From the NCBI GenBank assembly GCA_009103225.1, contig RHPI01002503.1:181867-245866 (forward strand): DNA of 64,000 bases, read 5' to 3'. Source of the DNA: Chlorokybus atmophyticus. Lineage: Eukaryota > Streptophyta > Chlorokybophyceae > Chlorokybales > Chlorokybaceae. This document shows, in pieces, positions 22,675-37,475 of this stretch (within the stretch, counting starts at the first letter, position 1; each line of letters opens with the position of its first letter). The notes under the pieces are model-generated. The model was not told the DNA's origin. It saw only the letters and a list, made by a program, of their open reading frames with translations, and did no database searches. Both the position numbers and the translations under genes were made by a program.

Positions 22675-23815
22675 ACACCCTTTCAGTTAACACCATCAAC
22701 GCAAAACAATAAATGGTCACTAACGCTGGCAGACAGCTTGAGTTCCATACCAGATCTCTTCGCCCTACTCAACCATTGGAAGCGGCAAGGGGATGTGGTG
22801 CACAAGTTGTGTGAACTGTTCTTGTTACACTGTACAACTCGCTTGCTCCACTGCTCTGGGGAGCATGCTGATTAAAAAGAAGAAAAATTTCGTTAAGAAG
22901 TGATGACGTGAGGTGCATTGTTGTTTTGTTATTTCGAATTGAATGGTTGTTGCGTATGAGAAGGTGAGTTGGGTGTATGTATGGCGGGCTGCAACAGATA
23001 ACACCGTAGCACACAGCTACAAGCGGCTTTTTACAATGTATTTGCTACTACAACACATAGAGTTGACACGGCATGCCAGTTCATCAAGATTACAGGAGAC
23101 CCCAGGGGAAGCGCAGTTTTTGGATGTACGTAGCAAATGCTGGTAGGCTACACGCGATGTTGCTTTCTTACCCGCGTGCTATGTGCTGTGTGTATGCGGG
23201 CAGCAATGCCAAGGGACATGGCATGCCTTCACACATGCCCGCATCAGCCCACAAAATCAAGTCCATTGCTCCGCCGCCTGCTCTCCACCTTCACCTTCCC
23301 CTCAGCCATCGCCGCCCTGCTAGCTGCTGCTGCAGGCCAGCTTTGTGCGCAGCGATCTCCGTGAGCTTTATCCATCAGAGTGAATGTCGCCTTCAGACCT
23401 GGTATGGTCCCCGCATCATAAATCTCTGAAGTCCGTAGCATTATAACGCGGGGACCATACAACGCGGGAAGCAGTAGCGGCAGTACGCAGGTTATCGTTC
23501 GTCATCCGGCGGCGACGGCGGCGGCGGCGGGGTAGGCGACAAGGGACCGTGCGGCGGGGTTGGAAGCTGTTTGACCATACTGCCAGCCATTGAGTAGCAG
23601 GCGGGCTCAATCTAGCAGCAGTAGACAGTGACTTGCCTGGCTGGGCGGGTGAAGACTCGCTGCTCGGTGTGCTGCTTGGTGGGCATGCTGGGCAGTGCTG
23701 ATTGGCAGTCGAGCAGCGGTGGTGGAGGAGGAGGAGAAGGTGGAGACGGAGGAGAATTTTGAGAAAGGAAGAGGGAGTAGGCAGGTAGGTGAGACAGGTG
23801 GGGCATTCGGGTTTG
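22675..23815. promoter_or_regulatory. Divergent intergenic region between DDB1-like and gyrase B genes
   Basis: This 1.1-kb spacer holds no supported gene. It contains a perfect 13-bp inverted repeat (23402-23414 with 23448-23460) about 360 bp before the gyrase start. GC-rich triplet-like sequence follows at 23500-23760, probably the gyrase 5' UTR. Minus-strand proline-rich frames here run antisense and look spurious. Confidence 0.5.
23402..23460. repeat. Perfect 13-bp inverted repeat, 33-bp spacer
   Basis: The arms gtatggtccccgc and gcggggaccatac are exact reverse complements. They could form a cruciform or a dimeric protein site upstream of the gyrase B gene. Function unknown. Confidence 0.6.
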
Positions 23816-27243
<3,428 letters not shown>

Positions 27244-28158
27244 ACTGATTGACTAACTATTGATGGTCTGCTCTATGGGCCAACGGAGCAGCTTCATGGT
27301 TTGATTTCTAGCCGCAGAAGCTGCATACTGTGGTGTACAGCCGCGGGCATGCTACGGAGTCATAAAGAGCGTCAGGTTGGACGATGCAGTTGTTGCGGCA
27401 TGGCGCTTGTATGGTATTGTGATAAACAACCTGCTAATTGCAGAGATGTGGTTGGGTTTGAGATGGCAATGCATCATGCAACAACACCCTGTCAGCACCG
27501 CAGTGGGTGCTGTGGGTTGTGACATTGTTTCGTCAGTTGGCTGGGAGAATGCTTGGCAGTTCGGTGCACCTCTGCTGGAAAGCAGTGAATTGCACCGGTT
27601 GTGACATCCAGTGTTTAATACGCTGCACTACTCACTTTGGACAGCAAAACGCACTAACATTAGCATGTAAACGCTGCATACACCAGTTTGGACGCAAGGA
27701 GTCTAGCGCTGCAGCAGCATTTTCATTGATAGATGTCATCGGTTTGCTGTGGTTATGCCAATTTCATGGACATGTATATGCCTGTGTGCGCGTTAGCGCG
27801 CCTGTGCGTGTATATGCAAGCTGCTTGCACGCAAACTTGCATCGCGTTCACGCCAGCCGCGCTGGGTACCAATACAACACAGGTAATGTAGTAACAACAG
27901 ATCCGTAACCACAGAACTGAAACGGAAGCCAATTGTACTTCTCGTTCTGACAATACCCGTTACAACCGCCACTGCACAATTGCAGTAGTGCGTATGTTCC
28001 CCTCTCACTACTACTGTCCAACATTCCACAATAGCGTGACGACACGGCTTTCCACCCCGCTTCAAGCCTGCCCCGCTTGCATGTATGGCACTTCATTTCA
28101 ATCCATCAAACAAGACACCTCAAACAACAAAACTCGTCGGTTGCGCTACATCACCGGT
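27244..28158. other. Intergenic, convergent 3' ends of gyrase B and aldo/keto reductase
   Basis: No supported gene. A gtgcgcgtt/gcgcgcctgtgcgtg purine-pyrimidine stretch occurs at about 27780-27820. Confidence 0.5.
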
Positions 28159-30141
28159 CTACCGCACGACGTGCCTCATGTGCTGCGCAGGATACCGTTC
28201 CCCGGCGACGGGCAGCTCGTTGATGATGCTGCGCACAGCGTCAACTTCACCCTTATCCAACTTCACATCCAAGGCCCCCAGGTTCTCCTTCAAATACTTC
28301 ACGCGCTTGGTACCTGCCGCAGCAAGACCTAACGATTAGAACCAGCATTGACATCGGTGTGACAATCGCCAAGCAGTGTTTTCTGTACCACACACATACA
28401 CATGCGTGCGCACAGCAACAAACCTGGAATGGGTATAATGTCCTCCCCCTGAGCCAACACCCATGCCAGTGCCAGCTGGCCAGCAGTGCAACCTTTCTTG
28501 CTTGCTATTTCCTGTCAGAGAGCAACCCAACTGAGCTTACAACAACATGCACCAAGTATTGTGCTCTCAAAGTCTGAGGCTTCGTCCCCAGTGTACCTCA
28601 ATCTTCTTGACTATCTCGAGGTTCTTGGTGAAGTTCTCCCCGGTGAAGCGCGGGTGCCCGCGGCGGCCATCATCTGCATCAAAATCCTCTGGCGACTTGA
28701 ACCTGCCACCAGCATCACACATTCACTCGACACGGCAACGAAGAAGTCTCAGCTGCTTGTGATTGTGCGGGCGCGCGCGTGCGGGCGCGCGCTGTGGTTT
28801 GCATGTGGGGGGCATGTGTACTCGTGTTTTGGAGAACATTGCTTACCGGCCGGTGAGGAAGCCCCTGCCAAGGGGTGAGTAGGCTACCACGCTCACGCCA
28901 AGCTCGCGGCACGTGTCCAACACGCCGTTTGTCTCAATGTCCAGAGTCCAAGGAGAGCTGCATTGACGACAACATAAGTTCCCACCTCACCCACCCCGCG
29001 CACGCACATATTACTTAGCCAAGCCTACTATTCCATCTGCACTGCCGAAATAGGATGCACGGCATGCGCTCTTCTCAGCTGGTCTGCCGTGCACTCCGAC
29101 AGCCCAAGAAACCTGCCACACAACATTGTTGCATTGGCACATACACACACAAACAAACCAACAGTGGGTGTGTGGAGTTCCCTGTCACACCTGACTTTGC
29201 CCTCCTTCACCAGCTCTGCCATGGCCTTGACCGTCTCCTCGATGGGGGTTTCCTGGTCAACGCGGTGCTGATAGTACAGGTCGATCTGATCAACACCAAG
29301 ACGCTTGAGACTCTTCGCACACGCCTCCTTCACATACCTGCATCCAGTGATTATCATAAAATCCAAGCATCAGTTCAGCATGACCTCAGCCGTGCACTAC
29401 CGTGCTGCACGTGCCTGTGAGAGATTGCTTGCCAAGTGCTATACTCTGTGTAGTGACAGACATGGTTGTGAACGCATGATACTCATGCTGTTTATGTCTT
29501 ACGCTGGGCTCCCGTTGCAATGGAACTGGCCGTCCACAACGGTGGCGCCGAACTTGGTGCACAGAAACACTTCACTCCGCCTGGTCGCCAGCACCTGCAT
29601 GCAGATGACTCTGATTACTGGAGTTGTCATCTATGATACTGATTGCAGATGATGGTTGCAAAGAATATCCTCTCTGTTATGCGATATGTGGTCACGAACG
29701 ACTGTAACAACGACGACCATGAAAATAGAATGGCAGCCGCTTGTACGCTGTTTGCATCTTCTTAAGTCTGGACATGCATGCAGGCAGGCAGTACAGTAAG
29801 CTATATGCACCAATACACCAAGTACCAAACACACACTGCGGCGCCTAGCCACAGAGCCAAGGGAATGCGTGAGCGAATGACTGAGTAGTAGGTGAGTGAC
29901 TCAGTCCTAGTGACGTCCTTGCCTTTGCCAGCAGTTCCTCGTTCTTCCCCATCCCATACAGCTCCGCCGTATCCCAGAAAGTACACCCTGCGTCCAGTGC
30001 GGCGTTGAGCGTGGCCAGCGACTCCCCCTCGTCCGCCGCGCCGTAAGCGAACGACATCCCCATGCAACCCAATCCCAGAGCCGACACGCGCACGCCGCTG
30101 CCGCGACCGAGCTCACGGGTCGCCATGGTTGTGGACGGCAT
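28159..30141 (-). CDS. Aldo/keto reductase
   Basis: Multi-exon gene, about 330 residues, starting at the ATG at 30141; a second ATG lies five codons on. It reads [20 protein letters not shown] at the N-terminus. The catalytic tetrad is visible: Asp and Tyr in [17 protein letters not shown], Lys in [12 protein letters not shown], and His in [18 protein letters not shown]. It continues with [41 protein letters not shown] and the cofactor-binding [20 protein letters not shown]. This is the AKR subgroup of plant and fungal NADPH-dependent reductases (auxin-induced/pyridoxal reductase-like). It is cytosolic as far as can be seen. The substrate is not predictable. Stop codon 28159-28161. Confidence 0.93.
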
Positions 30142-32318
30142 GGCTGAGACGGAGGAGCAGGAGGAGGAGGTGATGGATCAGGTTGTTGAGGAGGTTGCTT
30201 GCATGGGTTGTATGCAGCAGGCGATGTGGTGTTTTGTACTGGTGCACTGCGTACCGCCAGTGCGGAGTGCACCGACGTACGGTGCGCAGTGTACAAAAGG
30301 TACAGTGTACTGTCCGTATCAGTTGACACTACCACGTGGCTACCAAAGTGTGCGCATTGGATCAGATTTCAAGAATTTGCAAAGTCGCTCATGACAATAT
30401 GCCCATCGTACGTATTGTTTATTTGCATGCAACTACGTGGATAGGTTATTTGCATACAATTATTATTACCGGTATAGGATAGCACATGCAAGTGTGGAAC
30501 TGATTATCAACTTATGCATGTCAATCACGCGCATGCACTTAGCTAGCCAGCGCCAAGGGTTTGTGTCCCAGTGTGAACTGTTTGTTGTGGGTGATGACAT
30601 GACATGCGCTGGCTGGTGTGCTTGCTTGTGACTGCTGATGCTAGGGGACCTTATACTATATGCTTGAAGCAACCGCATTTGATACCAACCTTATCATGGG
30701 CAGTGTCACGCAGTCTGTGGTTATAGTAATAATATGATATGATATGATATAAACTTATAAAGTATTCCTTTTGCAATGCAAGAAGACGTGTTTCATTATC
30801 TTTGCAATGCTGTCAAACCTATACATGATTACAAAAACTTTTGTACATGTATTACATGAAGTGTCAATAGACCGATGTAAAATGAAGACTATTGCTACCG
30901 CGTTTTCGTTGAAGACTTTAATAACAAGTAATCAGTAAGTTATAATCTTTCATACAATGAATATACTAGTTGTGTTTTGCACATAATCATTCAAACATTA
31001 CCTCACTGATCAACACCTAATGGACACTTGTACACATCTTTTAAAACTGTATGCCGAAAATTGTTGTATGTATCGTCTTCATGCGTCTGCACAAGACAGT
31101 CACTAGATAATAATGTGCATACTTGTTATGAACTTTACAACGTGTAAGATTGCAACCGTTGTAAAGTGACTTGCAATAGCTGCAATAGATTTTGCCCAAT
31201 GTTAATACAATGTTAACGGCAATATCATCAAGTTTGCCAATAAGTCGAGAGCGATTGGTACAAGTATAATTGCAAGCATGTTTAACGTTGTGTTGGTTTG
31301 AAAAAGCTGGGGACGAAGACGGTTTTGTGAACTTACGTGCCAACTTCCTTTTTTGCGTGAGTAAATTCAAACAATGTGCATTATGTTTGTAACAGCTGTA
31401 ATTGTATATGTACATATCTAAAATCGCTCGTGTTGTGGATTGCAAGCCTTGGCGTGCATGTGTACGAGTTCAAAGATTGTCATGAATCATAACATTCCCA
31501 AACATATTTAATACACAATAATGATTCTTTAAAGACATTACGTGAGTATATGAACATCATATTCACAATACCAAACGACGTTTACTTGTTTTTGTGTTTA
31601 CGTTTGCAAATCCTTGATTTATACTCGAGCTTGTTTACAACACGTCGCATTCAATGTCAATATGTAGACTTTATCATGGCATCATAATAATAATCTAATA
31701 TACATACCGGTGTGCATGCCTTGCACTTGCATTTGCACGCGTGCATGCAACACATATGTAGGTCACAAGCCCCGATAGGCTGGCCGGTATAATTGTTGGT
31801 TTTTACTAATAAGTTTTGCTAATGTTATGTATCGTTTGCCATTGGATTTCTATAGCCTATGCATAGTTTACACAAATGTGGTTAAATGGTACCTCTCCCC
31901 TTACTACGCTTCGTCTGTCGTGGTATTTCCATCCACCTAGGGCAGCAAGGGCAGCAAGCTGAGAAAGACTGCGCCCGTACATTATGGCTGCATCACAAGT
32001 GGAGTGGGGCTCCCAAGCCATATTGTATGTCAACAAGTCTTAGAGTTTGTGGTTTTGCAGTCCTGAACTTCAGCATTGCTACCTTCGATGCCCCATCATT
32101 ACAAATGCCCGTGTAATTGCAAGTATGCAATGAGCTAGCATGACCGCTCACCAATTCTCTTTTCTACCTGTTGTGGAAATTCGTTGTTTCTTCATGAACG
32201 ACGCATATCACACCTACCCACTGAACATGTGATGGACACAACAAGCTAAGCACCATTTAGCTACCCATTGACTGGGTACGCTCAAGGCACCGTGGTCATT
32301 CACATCCTTACGTGTGGA
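30142..32318. other. 2.2-kb gene-free region containing an AT-rich island
   Basis: The left part (30142-30640) is the promoter side of the aldo/keto reductase and holds nested inverted repeats at 30232-30298. From about 30640 to 32300 base composition drops sharply; counted lines near 30900-31020 are about 27-32 percent GC, against a clearly richer flank. A short tatga repeat sits at 30735-30750. No open frame with coding character was found. Candidates are a decayed mobile element, a replication or centromere-linked AT block, or an organellar insertion. Confidence 0.6.
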
Positions 32319-34519
32319 TTAACTAAGGGCGGTATTGTGTTCGGTGTGTTTCAAAGTGAGGCAATGGTCCTCATCCATACTTGCTATCTGCAAAGTGTTC
32401 TGCTTGCTCGTTAAGAGCCCTTTAACACTTTGCGGCGGCTTGGCAATACCAGCGGCAACGAGAGACCTGAAGCCTTCCAATGCGTTGGAGCCATCGAAAC
32501 GCACAGAGTAGGAGACTGAGCTGGTTGAGGCATCATTATCGTCGCCATCTTCTTGCCCAAACAGAGGGTCATGCACCTGTGGGAAAGAGGCATGCAAGGT
32601 TGCGTACATGCTGGGCAAAAGCACATGAGAGTTTCCGTTGGGGCGTTTGACATGATGCTTTGAAGCACGTACCTGAAACTCTATGTGATCAAGTGCGGGA
32701 AGCGGGCCCGACCCAAAGAGCTGCTCTGCTAACACTTGAGATGCTGGCTTTGCTGTTTGTTTGTCTGCAGCTGTCACACAACACGTGCACACCGTTTGAA
32801 CATAACCGCAAGTAGTAATATGGACTCTCAGCCAAACTCCACAACTCTGCACCTTTCATTGGCCGCTTCCGCTTGTTACGCTCCAATGGCCCGCCTGTCT
32901 CCACCCCTGACTGCTCAGGCAAGGAACTGCTGCTGTCCCCATGGACCAATTGAAACAGCGCATCTGCACATTTGCACACAACCAACATCACCATACCAAC
33001 ATGCTTGAGACGCGACAAGATGCTACTCAAGCCTGTACCTATTCGTTTGCCGCTCAGGTTCTGCTCTTCAACATGGCTGCAGCCCAGCGCGGCGCCGACA
33101 GCATGCAGGATATACGGTTTGTGCTCGTGGCGCGGGCTCGACCACAGCACGTATGGTGACCTCGTGTGGTAGACAAGGTAGCACGCCGCCGCCTGCTGCT
33201 GCCGTGCGGTTGCGCCCGGCGTGTCTGCAGCAATGCGAAGCCACAACGCGTCGCCGGACGCCCGCACCAGAGTGTGCTGGATCAAGGAGCATCCAACGTT
33301 CAACCGCAGCTGTGTCATATGTTTGAAAAGCCAACACTACTTCGCTTGTAGTTGGTCTTGTTACCTGATGATAGTATATGCTGAACTCTTGTGTGATTCG
33401 CGATGCGAGCGCCGTGCCATCAATCTCAGGCCTGGCCCACTGCCCTGCATGAATGCGTGACCAACTTGTGAATAAGCAGGCACTACTGGCGTCATTGCAT
33501 AGCAAGCCAATGGCAAACCCACCTGAACTTTGGGGTATATGCAGGGCGTGCCATCGCTTGGATGTCGGACGTGCACGTATATCTGCATAACAAGCAACCA
33601 TAAGATGTGTGCATGGTACCAATACTGACCCAATCACGACACAAGCCTGAATGCATGTTCTCTGTCTTGCGAACAGTTACAAGTTGCGCATGTAGACATG
33701 CATGCAACGTGCTGGGTGGCTTGACTCACATGCCAGATCAACCTCGGCAACCTGCTCTGGCGTAGCGCCTTCATCCTGCAGCGTATGGAATGGAAATGCA
33801 CCACGTTCGTTGTTGGTTACCAACTTGCAAGCACGCAGCAAAACCTACCTCTTACCAGATGGTCGTCGAGCATGCGATCAACAGTGGCGTGCTTGCTTTC
33901 GCTGCTCGTCACCTGCCCGCCCCATTGCCGCAGCAGCTGCATATGCAGACGTGCAACACATCAGTCAACGCTCACAAACACATACGCAATGCTTGATTGT
34001 TAAAATGCTTTTGATTGAGAAGACGTGTGCATTGTCCAAACAATACTGTTAGCTGCGTTGGCCACCAGCAGCTGAAATTTATTGGACAGGCCTTTGCCGC
34101 ATACTGCAAACAAAGGTGAGACGCCGTGCATGTCGTGCTGTTTGCAATGCCGTTTTGTCAGTCAATTCAGGGTATGATTAGTTCTGCTTGTGAGTAGCGT
34201 GGACCTGCGCATTAGCAATAAAGTTGTCAAGCAGCCATCGTTGAGACAAACTTGCTTTCCCCTCGGGGATTGGGCCGTTCGGTCACTCGGTGCTTTGGTC
34301 GCATTGCAACAGTTACTGTCAAGACAACAACACCATCCAAGTCCAGCAGAGAGCACAGCAGCAGAGCCTTGCAGACAATCACGGCTGATTCACACTGCAA
34401 GGACACAAAAAAACTGAAACGCCGTCAACAACAACCCCAGCGCCAACCTCATCTAGCTCGTGCTTGCGGAGGCGCTTCAGCATGCCGCGCAGCGTCGCCC
34501 GGTCCGTGACGCCGGCCAT
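32319..34519 (-). CDS. CENP-N/Chl4-like kinetochore protein
   Basis: Read on the minus strand from the ATG at 34519 (RATLRGMLKRLRKHELDE) to the stop at 32319-32321. The best-supported part is the C-terminal half. LNVGCSLIQ and DALWLRIAADT, then AACYLVYHTRSPYVLWSS, correspond to the CENP-N segment with an xVWIRIA core and a YVVYY stretch. Near the end VSYSVRFDGSNALEGFRSLV plus AAGIAKPP match the C-terminal dimerisation region bound by CENP-L. CENP-N belongs to the constitutive centromere network and reads the CENP-A nucleosome. Middle exons (LLRQWGGQVTSSESKHATVD; DEGATPEQVAEVDLA; WARPEIDGTALASRITQEF) fit the N-terminal pyrin-like region less clearly. Exon joins between 33350 and 34450 are provisional. 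The call rests on remembered family sequence; a profile search would settle it. Confidence 0.68.
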
Positions 34520-34652
34520 GCCTGCTTAAGCTCAAGCAGCTGTAGCGAACTTTGAGGCCTGTGGTCTAAGCCTGTAGCCTAACGGCTCACGCCTAGCTTA
34601 TGCGCAACTGTCTCCTAGTGGCCGGTTGGGGCAGGCGCCGGTTGGTGATTAG

Positions 34653-34804
34653 GCCTCCCACCTCCACCTCCACCGTCGCCCCCGCCTCCGCCCTCCAACG
34701 ACGAGGTCATTGAGGACAGAGACAAGCATGAGGCGGTGTATGAGGCGACTTGGCGCCACACGCAGCTTCGTCTGAACGCGTGTGCGTGCGCCAAGCAGTC
34801 ATAG
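34653..34804 (+). CDS. Possible proline-rich exon (unassigned)
   Basis: After a possible acceptor (gattag) one frame is open to tag at 34802-34804. It encodes a Pro run (PPPPPPSPPPPPSNDEV) followed by a charged, helix-like stretch (IEDRDKHEAVYEATWRHTQL). No ATG is in frame, so an upstream exon would be needed. It lies 130 bp from the divergent CENP-N-like start. No family recognised. Confidence 0.25.
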
Positions 34805-35274
34805 CAAGCACTTGTACAGGCTTAATCATAGGCCAGATGCATCACAGTATTCAAGTGCTAAACTAGCAAGGCACAAGCAAGCCAAGTATAAGCCAGCAAC
34901 AACAACAAGCAGCCAGGACTTTATTGTAGCAGGGGCGGTGCTTAACCTATTGCTATGTGCAGTAGCTGTGCAAGTGCAAGTGCAAGTGCAAGTAGTGGGG
35001 GAGGAGGTGGAGGGGTGTGAAGAAGTTGGCAATAGGGTAGCAACCAACGTGTACATGTTGTATGCCTGCGCTACCACCACCATGCGTGTGCATTCATTGC
35101 GCTTTTCACCAACACCGTACACACTAAGTAAGTACGAGCAAGCATGAGAGAGAGGCTCAGAGCCAGTGCAACCTTCAACCGCAACCAAGAGAAATAAACA
35201 AAGAATCAAACACACGCAACTTCCCACTGCACAACCCAACATTCCCTCCCGGAATCAACATCCCCCAGCCGCTA
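34805..35274. other. Intergenic, with a (gtgcaa)n repeat
   Basis: No gene seen. A gtgcaa hexamer repeats about four times at 34968-34992. Confidence 0.5.
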
Positions 35275-35362
35275 CTAGTCATCGCCCCCGCCGCAATCAT
35301 GCCCACCGCTGTCAGGCCCGCCGCCATGATCCCATCCCCCCGAGCTGTGATGATGATGATCG

Positions 35363-35396
<34 letters not shown>

Positions 35397-36701
35397 CTCC
35401 ACTACCCCACCCACTGCTCCATCCACTACCCCATCCGCTACTTCCTCCACTACTCGTTCCACTACTCGGCCCATGATCCCGGCTCTGACTGTCATGCTGA
35501 TTCTCATGATGGTTGTGTGAACGGCTGGTTCCCACATCATCGTCGTCCCATGCGCTCAGCAACGCCCACCCGTCGTCGTTGTCGTCCTTGCGGTTGTTGC
35601 GTGTCGTTGTTGGGGAAGGAGGGCCGGGGAGGTAGCGGCGCTTGTTGGAGGAGGAGGAGGAGGAGCGGGGCTGAAGGGCGCGAGAGAGCCAGATGGCGAA
35701 GGTGGCAAGAAGAGCGAACCTGGTGGGTGCGGGTGTGGGTGCGGGTGTGGGTACAAGTAAGAGCGTGTGCTTGCATATGCGAGTGTGCATGCGTGCGTGC
35801 ATGGTCGCATGTGCAAGCGTGCATGGGTGTACATCCTCGTATGTGTATGTGCATGTGCACTTGTGCATGCGTGCACGCATGCGTAGGTACTTGCTTCGCT
35901 ACAGCAGCAGTTCAGTTATTTCTTACATGAACACTTCGCCAAGGTCAGTCACAACGCCGCCAGTGACCCAGACGACGAGCCACACCGCGAGCACGGCGCC
36001 GACGTACTTGAGGCGCATGGCGGACGTGCCTGGCGCCGCCAGCAGTTGTCTGCACGCGCACACAACCACAACATATGCCACATGCTCGAGTCAGCCGTTG
36101 ACACAATAACAGCTGCAAGACAATAGATAAACTACCCGACCACCCAACATGCCAGAAACGCAGTGTGCATGCAGCGCAAGGCACAGCTTGCAGTAGGAAG
36201 TTCACACATGCAACCAATGCTGGATGGTGGGTGACACACAACACGCGCTATGCTTAGAGGCGGACATTGCATACACACAGTCCATGTTGCAAGAGTGCAA
36301 CATTACTGCGTGTAGACGCAATTGCCACGGTAAAAACAAACAAACAGACACAACCACTCCTTCCATGCCACAGCCATCCCCTTCTCTCACTTGGACGTCT
36401 TGACAGTGGCTCCCCACACTTCCTGCGCCGCCGCCGCTGCTCCCGCAGCCGGTCCCCCCACCCGCGCCCCTCGTGGTTTCCTGGCGCGCTCGGTGCCGTC
36501 AGCCATGGCGACCACGCCGCCGTTGACATGGCTGCGGCGGGAGGGGAGCAGCCTTGACGGTCCTAGCCGCAATGGACTGAGACATAGACCCTTCCCGGGA
36601 CTTCTGAGGGAAGTTGGCCGCTCCACTCCCCGGACACTGAACCTGGCACGGCATGCTGACGACACTAACGTCGTTGGGGACACCGCCGCCATCGCCGCCA
36701 T
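35275..36701 (-). CDS. Predicted plastid two-helix membrane protein with Ser/Gly/His/Asp tail
   Basis: Three exons (36701-36391, 36049-35927, 35719-35275) join with consistent phases into 292 residues. Residues 1-65 resemble a plastid transit peptide (VSPTTLVSSACRARFSVRG, Arg/Ser-rich, no acids). A short Ala/Gly linker follows. Two adjacent hydrophobic segments, YVGAVLAVWLVVWVTGGVV and FMFALLATFAIWLSRAL, are formed across an exon junction and form a likely membrane hairpin. The C-terminal 110 residues are disordered: an Asp-rich patch (NNRKDDNDDGWALL), repeated SGWGSGW-type units, a Ser run encoded by a triplet repeat, DHHHH, and a DSGGHDCGGGDD end. The His/Asp/Cys content could bind metal. 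No named family is recognised; the plastid location is inferred from the leader only. Confidence 0.6.
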
Positions 36702-37475
36702 CGCCGCCGCCGCCGCCGCCGCCGAGGGCGTAGTTCACTAGTTGCCGGTCTCACTCACTCAACTGGATAAAGTGAATCAAACTCAGTGAATCAAACTCGT
36801 TCGCGCGAGTCTCGACAAGTGATTCAGCAGTAGGGGATGCCCGCCCGCGCAATCAACACATAAGCTGCAGTGCGCGTCCCCCCCCCCCCGGCTTTCTGAC
36901 ACGTGACGCCTGCAGCAAGCGCCGCCTCGCTGCTGGCTGTTTGCCTTGGTTTTATTATGAACTAGACCTATGCAAGTGTGAAACCAACAACTCAAGGCTA
37001 GGCAGTGTGAGAAGCTTTACACTCAGACTGCACTCAGAATGCATACAATGCCGTCAACAATGGTTGCCCGAATCTGTTTGCTCTGGCGGGTTGGTGGGAA
37101 AGGGGTTACGTCCAGATTGGCTAGGGCGAGATCGACCACCAGTTGCCCTGTGCTCTACCTGACCTGTTCTGATTGATGATCGATCCAATCTGCTTGGCCA
37201 AAGCCAATTCAGCAAACGGACTACGTGCATTACTTTTGAAGATGTTGTGTACAGTAGTAGTAGTAGTAGTATAAGGCGTCCGCCTGGCAATTAGTGTTGA
37301 TTATCCTTCGTCTGCAATGAAGGTCAGCAGTATGAGCAAGCCATCAAAAGCATACAATCAGCAACAACCACAGCGACGCTATTTCTGCATCATCATGTTG
37401 TTTGTGACACCGCACTATCTCGTTGCTGTTGGGGTTGACACGTTGCCCAATCTCTGTGATGACGTATTGAGTGCT
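36702..37475. promoter_or_regulatory. Divergent intergenic region
   Basis: Separates the plastid membrane-protein gene from the EFCAB9-like gene. It contains a C10 run (about 36889-36898) and a (TAG)n run (37254-37270). An in-frame ATG at 37317 could extend the EFCAB9-like protein, so the right part may be 5' coding or UTR. Confidence 0.45.

Noticed and set aside
35275-35930. Plus-strand frame with Tyr run over the plastid membrane-protein exon
   Set aside because: A shadow of the triplet repeat that encodes the Ser/His run on the minus strand, where phases and membrane segments fit.
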